The notes beneath the pieces are model-generated. The model saw nothing but the letters and a program-made list of their open reading frames with translations. It did no database searches and was not told the origin of the DNA. The translations under genes and the position numbers were made by a program. Source: Pleurostoma richardsiae (taxonomy: Eukaryota; Ascomycota; Sordariomycetes; Calosphaeriales; Pleurostomataceae). From it: a stretch of DNA of 64,000 bases. The stretch lies in NCBI GenBank assembly GCA_030052745.1, contig JANBVO010000052.1:124001-188000 (forward strand), in the 5' to 3' direction. Of the stretch, positions 1 through 9,881 are shown piece by piece (position 1 is the first letter of the stretch; every line of letters starts with the position of its first letter).

Positions 1-2427
1 GTCGCCGGACCTGTCGTACACCAGCGCCGCCTTTTCTTCCAGGAGGATGAACTCGACCAGGCGCTGGGCCCGTGCTTCGTCATCTCGCAGCAAGGCGAGC
101 AGCTCGTCGGCAATCTTAACTGCCTGTTCCCTGTCTGCGAACACCACGACGGCAAATGTTGTCAGTCGGCTCTGCATCGTATCCGGGTGTAGGTTGCCGA
201 GCCTGGTGCTTTGCGCTCCGAGGATGTCCAAGAAGCGCTCTACGAGTTCGTCCCTCTCGTCCTCGAAGCCCCTGCCTAGCTGCGCGAGGTAGAGTCCCTG
301 CCGCGCGGACAGAGCTAGAGGATGTTGCGGACCGAGTTCGAGAGACTCGCACGCCCTGTCGACTACATATCTGTACTCCTCTTCGGCTCGACTGAGGGAC
401 TCGGTGTTGGTGTCCCTGCGTAACGTGTTGGCGAGATTGAGGGCGGCCTGAAGCGTGGAGACGTGGCTGTCGCCCAGTGGTTCCAACTGCTTTCGGGTCT
501 CCAAGATAGTCTCCTGCACCCATACCACCAGCTCTCGCCTTGCAGATCGCTTTGTTGCCTCAAGAGTTGCCCATAGCTCCAACGTAGATAGGACATCTGG
601 GTGAATGATGACGTCCTCCGACTTGTATCTGTCAATGTCATCAAATGGAATCCGGGGCTGCAGTGGTTCCTTCTGTTTGCCTAATGCATCTTCTGTGTCA
701 TGCGTTGCAAAGCGTAGCACCGCCGCTAAAATGGTAAGTACCGGTTTCTCGACCTCCGTGCAGCCGAGCAGAGTGTCTTCACCTTCCGAGTCTGTCGACA
801 CGGCTGGAATCCCACGTAGATCTCGTTCCTGTGTCAAGGCCTTCACCAGGGCGCTCTCTGAACGTGAGAGACGGCCGATGAGGAACTCGGCAAACGCTAT
901 TTCGGCAAGACATCGTATTGTCCACGGATGATCTGCACCCCACATCCCGGTCGCCGTGGCGTAGGCATCCGTCAGCTGCCTGTGGCCGTCCTGATAGTTC
1001 CCAACCCACAGGTTTATCGAAGCCATCTGGATTGTGTACCGTACTGTCTGCTGGTTCTGGTCTCCTAGCAGTTGTCTCGCCCGCGACAAAAGAGTTTGGC
1101 CCGTCCCTAGCGCTTCTAATGGCCTCCCCTGAAGTCTGTATATGGACGCCACGACGTTGATGAGCTCAAGGCCTATAGGATGCTCCCTTCCGAACCGCCT
1201 CGTCAGAAGCTCGATCGTGTCCAAGCACAGAGCTTTAGCCTCGGACAGACGACCGCTGAGCATGAGCATCGATGACTTGACGTACCGTGTCTCCAGTGAG
1301 AGCAGGTGGGACGTCCCGAGGTGCTGCTCCATGGAGGTCAGCGCAGGATCGATTTGCTTCAGGCCGTCTCGGTATAATCCTCGCAACATCAAGACCTTGG
1401 CCTTGCTGAGAGAGATAGAAAACTGTGTGCTAAGCGCCGCGTTTGCAGAAAGGGCTGGTGTAGTTGCTGCCGGGTCTTGGGCGTCCGGTTCCTCTTGTGC
1501 GGCCTGGGTTTCAATAAGACTCCTCAAGGGATCCAGGCCCGTCTCTGCTTCTTCAATCAGAACGAGCGCCCGGGTGAACCTGCCCCTGTATGCGTCGACC
1601 AGCCCTAAGAGCCTGCTGGTTCCAATAGCGGTCTGGACTGTTCGGGGATCGAGATTCGAATAGGATCCGTCCATGATCCGCTGCCACGCTGCGCCAAATT
1701 CGCGATGCTGCTTGCGGAGCTGCTGCTGTGCTATTCCGAACATCCCCTGCCTTGTAAGGGCGACGGACAGCTGGAGTTCGAGCTCGCCTCGGAGGATGAC
1801 AAAATTTTCACGGAGATGTCGTGCCTCCGGCGGCCATGCAGTCCCTCGATGCACTTCCTCCGCGTCACTCGAGTGACCGGACGTTGTGGGCTCGCCTTCT
1901 AGAGGTGAACTAGCCTTAGCGATGTCCCTGCTCTGCTCGCTCTTCCCGGCGCGAAATTGCCTTTCAAGGCGCATGATGTTCTCTTCGCACTCGGTCTTCA
2001 CCTTGCCTAGCTCGTTGATGGCATCTGCGAGCTGGCCTTTGCAGATCTTGATCATCCCGCTATGCAGTTGGCAGCGGAGAATGACGTCCGTGCCGGCAAA
2101 GGTGGTCCCTTGGCCCGTCTTGACGCATAGGTCGTACAGCACTTTGGCGTTGTGCAAGTCGCAGCGGTCGAAGTAAAGCCCGGCGCACCTGCTGTTGACG
2201 ATCCACTCCGCTTCCGGAGTACTGAGAGGAGGCGTCTCCTTTACATCAGTGCGAAAAGGGCCCTTCGTCCGTCCCGCTGGATTTGGCGCCGATGGTTGGG
2301 GTTCATTCAGGGGCTTTCGATCGCTCAGCGGTTCGGTTCTGGCCTGCTCAGAGCGTTTGCCAGTCTCGGACCGACTGCGCGTGAAGTAATCATCCGTATT
2401 GTAACTTGTTTTATCCGTTTCGGCCAT
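1..2427 (-). CDS. TPR-repeat protein, C-terminus cut by window edge
   Basis: One uninterrupted frame of 809 codons runs from an ATG at 2427 to the left window edge without a stop, so the C-terminus is missing. The first ~75 residues are polar and disordered. The rest is helical with tetratricopeptide repeats of the kinesin-light-chain type: the signature G-x-x-HP-x-T/S-L recurs as GREHPIGLELINVVA, GADHPWTIRCLAEIA, LGDSHVSTLQAALNLA and LGPQHPLALSA, each followed by an antiparallel partner helix. Such repeats are protein-binding scaffolds and in fungi often form the sensor half of NB-ARC or NACHT receptors. No nucleotide-binding domain is visible in this frame, so it is a stand-alone TPR protein or the 3' exon of a larger gene. 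The broken NB-ARC gene at 5.5-6 kb lies upstream on the same strand. TPR assignment is firm, role unknown. Confidence 0.8.
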   Translation of the reverse strand, partial: MAETDKTSYNTDDYFTRSRSETGKRSEQARTEPLSDRKPLNEPQPSAPNPAGRTKGPFRTDVKETPPLSTPEAEWIVNSRCAGLYFDRCDLHNAKVLYDLCVKTGQGTTFAGTDVILRCQLHSGMIKICKGQLADAINELGKVKTECEENIMRLERQFRAGKSEQSRDIAKASSPLEGEPTTSGHSSDAEEVHRGTAWPPEARHLRENFVILRGELELQLSVALTRQGMFGIAQQQLRKQHREFGAAWQRIMDGSYSNLDPRTVQTAIGTSRLLGLVDAYRGRFTRALVLIEEAETGLDPLRSLIETQAAQEEPDAQDPAATTPALSANAALSTQFSISLSKAKVLMLRGLYRDGLKQIDPALTSMEQHLGTSHLLSLETRYVKSSMLMLSGRLSEAKALCLDTIELLTRRFGREHPIGLELINVVASIYRLQGRPLEALGTGQTLLSRARQLLGDQNQQTVRYTIQMASINLWVGNYQDGHRQLTDAYATATGMWGADHPWTIRCLAEIAFAEFLIGRLSRSESALVKALTQERDLRGIPAVSTDSEGEDTLLGCTEVEKPVLTILAAVLRFATHDTEDALGKQKEPLQPRIPFDDIDRYKSEDVIIHPDVLSTLELWATLEATKRSARRELVVWVQETILETRKQLEPLGDSHVSTLQAALNLANTLRRDTNTESLSRAEEEYRYVVDRACESLELGPQHPLALSARQGLYLAQLGRGFEDERDELVERFLDILGAQSTRLGNLHPDTMQSRLTTFAVVVFADREQAVKIADELLALLRDDEARAQRLVEFILLEEKAALVYDRSGD

Positions 2428-3700
2428 CTTAGGGATCGAGGCAAGCACCTGCAAGTCTCCTGCCCAGGCTTCTGAGAGCTGCGGCGGGGTGCAGCGCGAG
2501 GCTCTGGGAAGTTTTGGGTGAAGATGAGAGCGCATGTCAGTGGTACCAGGTGGGATAGCCAGGCTGGTCCAACGCATAGGACCCGCCTTACCAAAGGCTT
2601 GTGCACATCGCCGGGTGACAGTACCTACGGTTTAGCGGCGTACGCAATACACGCTGGCTCACGTTACCCAATGATCAAAGGAGGTGGGCGCGCGCGCACC
2701 GAGCAATGTACTCTTGTTCTCTACCCACTGTGTGATGAGTCATTGCGACTCTTAGTTGCTCTACATATCAAATGACATGGTCATGAAGATATGCCAGCCA
2801 CCACTCCACGCGCTGAGCGGTCGGCCATTCTCGTAAATTGTCGTTCCCACAGGAGTGAGCCATCCATGCCAGGCACATTTCCCTTCCTCAGCTCCATGTT
2901 GGAGAACTCACGTCGCTGGATTCAGTTGACGGGAGCAGCAAGTTTAGCTGTTACTTTATCAGTTTTTTATCCCGGAGCTTACTCTCTATTATACCCTGAA
3001 TAAAGGCATGAAGGTTTGATGCCATTGCGATTTTAAGTAATGCAAAGAACAAGGAGAAAAGTTCAATTTAGGCCAAAGTTCTCGGGCATCGGTAAAACAC
3101 ACTTATAATTCGTACCGTTGACTAACGTTTACGCGCCAAAACTCTTTTCTAAAGATCAACAAAGAGGACACCGATTTCGCACATGTGTAGACCGCCATCA
3201 AAGAACCGTCCGCGGGTCAAGACTCGCCTGAGTCGAGCGTGTCTTATGGCCCTTCGACAACCGAATCGTGGCCCCAACGCATCTCTCTCCGTTAGGGAGG
3301 TGGCCCTCTTTAATCCGCACCAAGTCGTAACAAAGTGAGGAACACAGTCCCGACCAGTCTAGACGCCCAGAGCCCACCGACTGGCCATATTGTAACAGCA
3401 GCAGCTCCGGACCCCTCAGCAAGACGCTGGGAGCGTTCTAACTTTTAACAGAGCCTTGCGGAAGCTCTCACGAAATCCCAGCTCGCCATCCAATACGCCC
3501 ACGACGTCCGACAGCAGTCGCTGGATACCTGATCAAAAAATTTATTAATCGTGATATGCAATCTAGCAAATTTCATAATGTATTCAAATAAATAAAGGAG
3601 CTCTAAGATACATTGGCCTTATCTTACATCTTGGAAACTCTGAGTGGTCGCGCTTGTACGTGGAGTCTTGAAAGCGTCAGAAGCCAAGATAATGTCAAGA
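2428..3700. other. Intergenic, 1.3 kb, with one decayed ORF
   Basis: No intact gene is visible between the TPR gene and the HET gene, which point the same way. The 2.9-3.1 kb part is AT-rich. A decayed reading frame occupies 3191-3532 on the plus strand and is listed separately. Confidence 0.5.
3191..3532 (+). pseudogene. Relic reading frame with three internal stops
   Basis: One plus-strand frame keeps protein-like composition over about 113 codons and ends in a helical tail (AEALTKSQLAIQYAHDVRQQ) before a TGA at 3530. It is interrupted by TAG and TAA codons at about 3292, 3307 and 3448. All three could come from C-to-T changes in CAG, CAA or CGA codons, which is the direction expected of repeat-induced point mutation. 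The parent family is not recognised; a transposase or another accessory gene is possible. Confidence 0.35.
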
Positions 3701-5206
3701 TCATCGATGAATTCTACCGTCCAAGACACAGAGGAAAAGCAAAAATGTAAGAATCAGGGTCGATAATATCATCAACAAAGTCAGAACAACAATTGCAGAG
3801 ATCCTCCGCGCAAACCCTGGTTCATTTGCAATCGATGGGAATAGCCGAAAGTAACGAAACGCTTCCGCAAGCTCCAGAAAACGGGCCCGATCCCTGGACT
3901 CCACGCCCAAAGCTTCGAGAAATCTGTGGTTCGTAATATCCTGTGGGCCTTGTAACATCCCTTTGCGACCGTTGTAGGATGGAGTATTCACGATCCTGCT
4001 GAAGTACCGTTGCCCGAAGTGGGCTTGGACATGGGCTAGGGTTATAATGGCAACGCCTTCGAAGGTGAGAGTGTAATCTGGAAAGTGTTTAAGAAGGTGC
4101 TCCCTTTCCACGCTTGAGAGTATACCAAGGAAGGCGAAGACTCTGTCTCGTGGGTCTTTGCAGTTAGTCTGGTGGAATCGCAGAAGCAACTTGTGTAGAC
4201 AAAGCCCCTTTCCAAGCATCTTAGAGTTGTATGCCGATATGAGAGACAGTACACCATACGTGCTGATCAACGTCTCCTGCTCTTTTCCCCGGGCAACTCT
4301 GTCCAAGTCGTGTGCAAATCCTAACAATTCGGCTAGGCCATTTCTCATAGCATCCAATCCGGTCAACACCAGCATCCATGGTTCTTCCCAAGGGTCGTCA
4401 AGCGCAGTAAAGTGTTTAAGATCCATATCCAGGGCAATGCTTAAGGTCTCGACGAAACGATACCACGGAACACTGTGCTTTCCATAGTAGATGTCTACCT
4501 TTCTCGCGAGTAGGAATTCTTGGACGATCCACCGACGGGACCAATAATCCGCCTTCGCCAGCGTCTTGATAACATCTCGCCACTCAAAATCGCTTTGTTG
4601 TGAACTCGGAACCTTGCCCAGCCATACAGACACACATTCGGCTCTCTCATACGTTCGATGCATCTGACGCACTTGAGAACTTCGCTCCTGGTCATTGCTC
4701 TGATCAATGCAGATGGCGTCCACCCAGATACGGTCCCACATGCTCCCCGAGGCAGCTTCACTGACTGCACACAGACAGTTCTTTAAGTGGGGTGTGACCC
4801 AGAAGTCGAGGTCGTCAAGACAGATATGTTCTGTGGCTTGCTCGTCTCCCCAAGCATACGATATAGCTGTGAAAGAGCCTGCTTCTCGGCGCAGGACATG
4901 CTGGACCTCGAAGCTGAGTGATTCATTCGCTAATCGATTTGGTCGCAAGAGCCGAAGACTGTCGGGCGCAATAGGAGTATATTGGTATGTCATGTTGGAG
5001 AGCTTGGATGTTACTGAATAGTCCAAGGTTGAGAACATTTCGATGTGTCTTGAAGCCTGACGTCGTGAGGCAGCCTTATGGTGTTCGTCCAGAGCAGCTC
5101 CCACGGCTGACGCAATTACTGTTTCAACCCGAGCGGATGCCAAAACAAAGGGGGTAGCCCAAACCGCGACACAGCGGCTATACACTTCCTCCAGCACTTC
5201 AAACAT
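3701..5206 (-). CDS. HET-domain (heterokaryon incompatibility) protein
   Basis: An intact single-exon frame of 501 codons starts at ATG 5206. The HET domain (PF06985) spans roughly residues 77-235. Its signature blocks are visible: AISYAWGD (about 114-121), WVDAICIDQ (161-169), a QVRQM helix, VWLG (194-197) and W-x-x-RRWIVQE about 30 residues later. The downstream DPRDRVFAFLGI block is typical of long HET proteins. HET domains trigger programmed cell death when fungal cells of different genotype fuse. A strong hydrophobic segment near the C-terminus (about 470-493) predicts one membrane anchor, which is less common and suggests the C-tail sits in a membrane. The first ~70 residues are not conserved HET sequence. 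A broken NB-ARC receptor lies 0.3 kb upstream on the same strand, a common pairing in fungal recognition loci. Confidence 0.9.
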   Translation of the reverse strand: MFEVLEEVYSRCVAVWATPFVLASARVETVIASAVGAALDEHHKAASRRQASRHIEMFSTLDYSVTSKLSNMTYQYTPIAPDSLRLLRPNRLANESLSFEVQHVLRREAGSFTAISYAWGDEQATEHICLDDLDFWVTPHLKNCLCAVSEAASGSMWDRIWVDAICIDQSNDQERSSQVRQMHRTYERAECVSVWLGKVPSSQQSDFEWRDVIKTLAKADYWSRRWIVQEFLLARKVDIYYGKHSVPWYRFVETLSIALDMDLKHFTALDDPWEEPWMLVLTGLDAMRNGLAELLGFAHDLDRVARGKEQETLISTYGVLSLISAYNSKMLGKGLCLHKLLLRFHQTNCKDPRDRVFAFLGILSSVEREHLLKHFPDYTLTFEGVAIITLAHVQAHFGQRYFSRIVNTPSYNGRKGMLQGPQDITNHRFLEALGVESRDRARFLELAEAFRYFRLFPSIANEPGFARRISAIVVLTLLMILSTLILTFLLFLCVLDGRIHR

Positions 5207-5377
5207 CTGTTCGCTACCAACATTTATCTATTCTCTCTTTAATCCAAGCCAGCCAAATCGAAATGAAAGCTCGATCCGGCCGTCTCGGAGATGACGAGTG
5301 CGGCTTTGGCCGATACTTGTGGCTGGGGACTTCGCTCAGGGTGGGGGCCTTGAGGAACGAAAAGGTTCTGGCGCCAC

Positions 5378-5395
5378 ACACACACACACACCACC
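5378..5395 (+). repeat. CA microsatellite
   Basis: A short run of about eight CA units lies in the HET gene's upstream region. Simple repeat with no evident function. Confidence 0.7.
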
Positions 5396-5481
5396 CTCCC
5401 GGCTGGCTGTGGCGTTCGTTTGAGCAACCCCCTGCCTTGGGTGCTTCGGGCCGGCTATTTTTCCAAGCCAGTTTTTGGTCG

Positions 5482-6036
5482 CTAGGTGGTTGCGGCTAAT
5501 ACTTTCACGGGGCCCCGTGCTTCCCTAGGAAACTGTTGCTTTTGTCCGACGTTTTCTAGCAGATAATACAGCGCCCTCTCATCAATGCACCTGTCTCGAA
5601 TACCTAGAGCAGCTTCAGCATGCGGGAGATACACACTCCACATCCCCGATTCTCGTGCTGCGGCCACGGGAACGCTCCCGAAACTATGCGAATCGTCTTG
5701 GTGATCTGCTCCTCCTCCTTCCCCTGCTCTTTCAGCCGGTTGCGCATCACCAAACGGACAAGCCGGTGGATGTCGAACCGGTCCAGCGTGCCTCGTTGTG
5801 AGATGAATGCGTACGCTCGCAACCCGCCCATTGCCTTGGCTGCTGCCACTTTGTCCTGTCCCGTAGGAAGCAGCGACAACGGGATGTCTCTCTCTGCTAA
5901 GTAGCACATGAACCCAAGATACTGTGCCGCCAGCCGTGACAGCTGCGAAAAAGATATGAGCCACGTCGTGGCCACCGGGTTGCTGGTCGCCTCGTTACTT
6001 TCGTCCGCTCCCAGCGATGGCCAGAGCTCGTCGAGA
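5482..6036 (-). pseudogene. NB-ARC-TPR receptor fragment (broken)
   Basis: Minus-strand sequence encodes the end of an NB-ARC module and the start of the following linker as found in fungal NB-ARC/TPR receptors. Reading from 6036 it gives YLDELWPSLG, TTWLISFSQL, AQYLGFMCYLAERDIPLSLLP and FDIHRLVRLVMRN, the winged-helix-like region with its HRLV motif. Near 5640-5655 the frame breaks. The expected continuation (MWSVYLPHAEAAL, then LLENVGQ) is in another frame and stops at 5482. No TPR units follow. Upstream, the sequence meets ankyrin-coding DNA of opposite polarity. The P-loop part is not adjacent. I read this as a dead receptor gene cut by a rearrangement. Only 276 bp separates it from the start of the HET gene downstream. 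Confidence 0.7.
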
Positions 6037-6039
6037 TAA

Positions 6040-6246
6040 TGGCCTCCCGCTCACGAACGGTGCCGATGCTAATGCGAAGGATAACGATGGCTGGTCGGCA
6101 CTGAGGGGGGCCGCTTGGGAAGGGCACGAGGCGATCGTGAAGCTGCTGCTCGCGCACGGCGCGGACGTCGATGCGAAGACCTGGGATGGCAGGTCGGCAC
6201 TGAGCGAGGCCACTCGGCGAGGGCACGAGGCCGTCGTGAAGCTGCG
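6040..6246 (+). pseudogene. Two-repeat ankyrin fragment, antisense to the NB-ARC relic
   Basis: The plus strand encodes two clear ankyrin repeats: GADANAKDNDGWSALRGAA then GHEAIVKLLLAHGADVDAK, then DGRSALSEATRRGHEAVVKL. The match to the 33-residue consensus stops abruptly at about 6246. There is no promoter-proximal exon and no further repeats, so this is a fragment, not a gene. It lies in opposite orientation to the NB-ARC pieces on its left. Ankyrin repeats are a usual C-terminal sensor of fungal NLRs. The piece may have been carried in by inversion or ectopic recombination with another receptor gene. Confidence 0.6.
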
Positions 6247-6249
6247 CCC

Positions 6250-6700
6250 CTCTCCTATGCCTTCCAGTCGAGCTCCTGCTTGCGATCTTCTCCCACGCCG
6301 ACTCGGAGGACCAGGCCTGCCTCGCCCTTGCCTGCAGATGGCTTCTCAAGATCTCCACGTCGCTGTCCTTGCGGATCCCACCCGCGGCAAACCATCGGTC
6401 TGCGGACCCCTGCACATGTCTCAGGATGAACAGCCTGTTGAGGCGCGTCGAACCACTGGACGCTCGAGGGCGAGGGAAGAAGACGGTCGGTCTATGCTGT
6501 GACTGTCTGCGATACCGGCCAAGAAAAGAGTCTTATTGGATTAGAACACCAAGAGCTGATGCGAGTGACAAAAATTGGTCGCGGGTGGTGAGGTCGTGGA
6601 AAACGACGTACTCGGCCCAGTGCCCGCAGTGCTGGTCTGAGTACAGAAGCGCGGAACTGGAGCGCTGCTCGCGGCAGACGAGAGGGCCAATGTAGATTGC
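6250..6700 (-). pseudogene. Possible upstream part of the broken NB-ARC gene
   Basis: The minus strand keeps coding-like stretches in changing frames, for example HWAEYVVFHDLTTRDQFLSL (6550-6660) and ADRWFAAGGIRKDSDVEIL (about 6345-6405). The order and spacing would suit the N-terminal or early NB-ARC part of the receptor whose later part is at 5482-6036. No Walker motif can be read, and at least two frame changes and a stop intervene. The assignment is weak. Confidence 0.25.
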
Positions 6701-6713
6701 ACGAGTGAGGCAT

Positions 6714-7943
6714 CTAGTATTCCTGTGTGAGATAGTGCAGGATAGTGTACAAGGCCTCCTCCCGCCCGACGGAACCAGAGTTGAACTTGACGATTCGCAG
6801 ATCCTCCTCGGTCAGACGATAGGCAGGAGACGTCGCTGGATCGCGCTTGTCCAAGTCCACTAGCTCGACGCTGCCTGCCAGCGAATGTTCCATCTCGCCT
6901 GCCCTGCGCTTCAATAGCTTCACTACTCCTCCGCAGCACACTCCCATAACCTCAAGAGTCAGCCGCGACGCGTGCCCCAGCCTCAGGATGCTGGTTTCGA
7001 GGCCATTCCCATACGTTTGAGACCGAGTTGCACACCACTCAGACATAGAAGACCGCCAATTAGAGATGGACCCGTGCTTGAGATATGCGTTGAATACCGT
7101 ACTGCACTCCACAAGCGCAAGTCTCAGCCGGCTTCTGGCAGCGTCAGGACCGTGCGAACTCGTCTCCTCTGCAAACGTGATGTATGCAAAGGTGAATTCG
7201 AGCAAGGCGACGAGTGCTTGGATCCCCGTGATTTCCGTGCCAGACTCATCTCCGGTATCCCTGGTCTGTGTAGGCATTGCGGCAGCGCCAGTAAGAGCGG
7301 ACAGCTGTGCCGCAAATGTGACTAGAACATGCTCCGTGCCGTTGTGGCCGATATCGTGTGTAAGTGTGCGGAGGACACCACCCAGGCCAGGTCGCCCGAA
7401 GAAGATGATGTCAAACTCCATCATGGACTCTGGTGCCTGGTCCAGAACTTCGCTGACAGATGGCAATACCATCCTTTCTGGAGAGACGGCGGCTGTCATC
7501 CAAGACATGCGGTCGACATCTTCCGGCGTCAGAATGGACGCATCAACACTGAATCCAGCAGGTGGCCACCGTTTCCGATCCAGCAGATTCCTGACCGACG
7601 TATGTGCCTGGGTCAACGACCACTGTGCCTGTATCCGGACGGACTGAGAGTCTTGGTGCCGCGAGAGCTTGCGCAATTGTGCGGAGAAGTACACAAGCCG
7701 GTAGCATGCACGCTTGAAATGATCGGTGAAAGGAGTATATTGATTGCGGATACAAAGCCATAGCTTGTAGCAACAGGGAGTGGTGGGGGTTGGGGGAATA
7801 ACGGTGACGGTACCTGGCCATGGAAACGACATGTCTGTGCCATCGGCCCGGGATCTTGGCTTTGAGAAATGAGAGGGACGAAAGAGGTAAGTGAGAAGAG
7901 TGCAGACATCGGAGCGGCCGTCAACTGTTGCTGGTCGGGTCAT
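6714..7943 (-). CDS. Uncharacterised fungal protein, 409 aa
   Basis: An intact frame from ATG 7943 encodes 409 residues. I recognise no family. The N-terminal ~60 residues are rich in Pro and Thr; the remainder is mostly helical. Conserved-looking blocks include DIIFFGRPGLGGVL (about 178-191), a hydrophobic helix ALVALLEFTFAYITF (about 246-260) and the C-terminal EEDLRIVKFNSGSVGREEAL. No signal peptide, zinc motif or Walker motif is seen. Part of the N-terminus could be an unrecognised intron or 5' leader, because the proline-rich stretch around residues 45-60 is compositionally unlike the rest. Its neighbours are relics on both sides. Confidence 0.55.
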   Translation of the reverse strand: MTRPATVDGRSDVCTLLTYLFRPSHFSKPRSRADGTDMSFPWPGTVTVIPPTPTTPCCYKLWLCIRNQYTPFTDHFKRACYRLVYFSAQLRKLSRHQDSQSVRIQAQWSLTQAHTSVRNLLDRKRWPPAGFSVDASILTPEDVDRMSWMTAAVSPERMVLPSVSEVLDQAPESMMEFDIIFFGRPGLGGVLRTLTHDIGHNGTEHVLVTFAAQLSALTGAAAMPTQTRDTGDESGTEITGIQALVALLEFTFAYITFAEETSSHGPDAARSRLRLALVECSTVFNAYLKHGSISNWRSSMSEWCATRSQTYGNGLETSILRLGHASRLTLEVMGVCCGGVVKLLKRRAGEMEHSLAGSVELVDLDKRDPATSPAYRLTEEDLRIVKFNSGSVGREEALYTILHYLTQEY

Positions 7944-8985
7944 GGTGTACGTCTAACCGAACGAGCAATGAGGGTGTGACGGACGCGATGCGCAACGTCC
8001 TGGCGGTAAGTGAGCCTTTAAGGGACCCTGAGATTGCAATGGTCTGTGTGCCTCGAGATCATGCCGGATGCGAACTTATAATGTGCCTTTGCGAGCATCG
8101 CGACAAGGTCGCTCGGTACGTGTACCATCGGTCAGGTGGAGGCAATGTCTCACGTTGACTGAAGTTCGACCGCAGACGGCTGTGTCTGCAGTTTCAAGAC
8201 CGATGGGCCAATCGATTTGGCAACGTGGCAGTTGTCCGGGGGCCTCCATGTCATCGGGCAAGATTGTTTGTTACGCGCAGCACCTGTCGAGAGGGCTTGG
8301 CAGAATCTCCTCGACAACCAGAGCTCGGTCCAGAAGGGTCGGTCTGACAGGGTACTTGTAGATACCACCCTCCAAGGCGGTGATCCAGAGACGTACATCA
8401 GGCAGCCGCAGAAGGACTTTGTTTGACGCGGGCCTGCTATGGGAAGTACCTCTGTTGGCATAGACCCTGAGCATGCCCTGTTCCCGCACTCACGATTGGT
8501 TGAGGAGGCCCTGCGATATGGCGGTCCGTGAGTCACGCAAGATCTGTTCAGCCACCAGAAAACCGCGCTCCGGACCATACGCTCTCCTACTGTCACATCT
8601 TGCGTAACACCGAGACGTTTTGGTTTGAGGTAAGAGTGGCGTGGGCAATGAGGCTTCTATGACCGCGTCCAATCAGTCAGATGCACGCGTGGGCTTCTGG
8701 CGACTCGTTCTACCAGGAAAACTCAGCCTCAGCTGCAGCTTACACGATTATGCTGGCACCTCACGAGCAGAAAGCAGACTGGCGCTTGTTGTCACCTCTG
8801 GACTTCCTACTGGGCACGCCAGGCCGCGACCCGTGTCAGCGGCGAGCTCTTGTTGTGGGGACGAGAGGAGTGAACTGCTTGACCTTCTTTTTATGCACGT
8901 CCTCACCCGGTGCCGGAGCTCGACCGTACTGTGACCGACGTCTCCAATGACGAGCTTTTCAACCAACAGTCATCATCACGTCTGC
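7944..8985. other. Intergenic or decayed DNA, 1.0 kb
   Basis: Only short frames are seen. A few minus-strand pieces (for example LLRLPDVRLWITALEGGIYK near 8345-8410) look coding and could be the far end of the decayed helicase-associated gene at 9-9.9 kb, but no helicase motif can be confirmed. Confidence 0.35.
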
Positions 8986-8988
8986 GCC

Positions 8989-9881
8989 TCAGAAGCATGA
9001 GGCAGTCTGATATGCTTGCCACGGCCCCAGTGTCAAAGCAGGATGGATGCGAGAAGGCTTCCTTGTTGCGAGTCGTTGCTGCCCTCGTCGCGATAGCCGA
9101 CTTGTTCGCGTCGCAATAGCTTCGCCACTCGTCTGATAGACATCATACAGTAGAATAGAACCCTCCCGAGCCATTTGCACGACAAAAAACTCACGGTTGG
9201 TGACCCGCTTTGCCTTATGGTGATGCGTGACGTAGATCATAGAGCCGTTCCAGACATAGATGCTCCAGGGGCTCGATAGTCCGTTTTCGCACAACATGTG
9301 AAGTAACTCTTCGGACCGCGGTGCCTGGCCACATGCTGTATACAGGCCACCGACCAGTATCTGCTCCAGCACTGCGACCCTTTTCCGGGACTCGATGACC
9401 GCGGCCTGGTTCCACTTGCCGCCTTTCAGCAGCCTGCCACGGCCGTATGTAGAGGCTCGAACGACAAGATCTAGACAGGACCGGTCCAGCTCGTTTTCTG
9501 GGTGTTTAACGAAGGAGAAGCCAGCATCTATTGACCATATCATCTTTGATCGTCGTGAGGTCTACATCAGGCTCGATCCCGTACATCACCGAGCTGTTCG
9601 GCCGCCGTGATAAAGTAGCCGGCAAGCCTACGGAACTGCTCCATCGTGATGCTAAACGAGTCTCCGTACGAGACCGTCTAGCCATCATCGCTCTACCGGA
9701 GGAAGAAGGAAGGGACGTCAGTTCGCGCAATGACCTTGCCGTAGTCTCGCAACGACGGGAGCTCGTCGAAGGGGGATTCGCAGCCCTTGGAACACCTATG
9801 GTATTGTCCATACCACCAGGCAGCCTCTTTGATTCCTACATGTACTCTGTGAGTGCCTTTAAAGGCACCGCTTATTACCAT
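8989..9881 (-). pseudogene. Decayed helicase-associated gene (RecQ/telomere-linked type)
   Basis: Minus-strand pieces in several frames line up in the order of a large fungal family found N-terminal to DEAD/RecQ-type helicase domains. They are CESPFDELPSLRDYGKVIAR (about 9720-9780), MEQFRRLAGYFI (near 9630), YGIEPDVDLTTIKDDMVN (about 9535-9590), DAGFSFVKHPENEL (from 9530), GLYTACGQAPRSEELLHMLC (about 9295-9355) and WNGSMIYVTHHHKAKR (about 9206-9253). The family is assigned from memory of the motif pattern. At least three frame changes occur, and the ATP-binding helicase half is absent or unrecognisable. These genes usually sit in mobile or subtelomeric fungal DNA. Confidence 0.55.
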
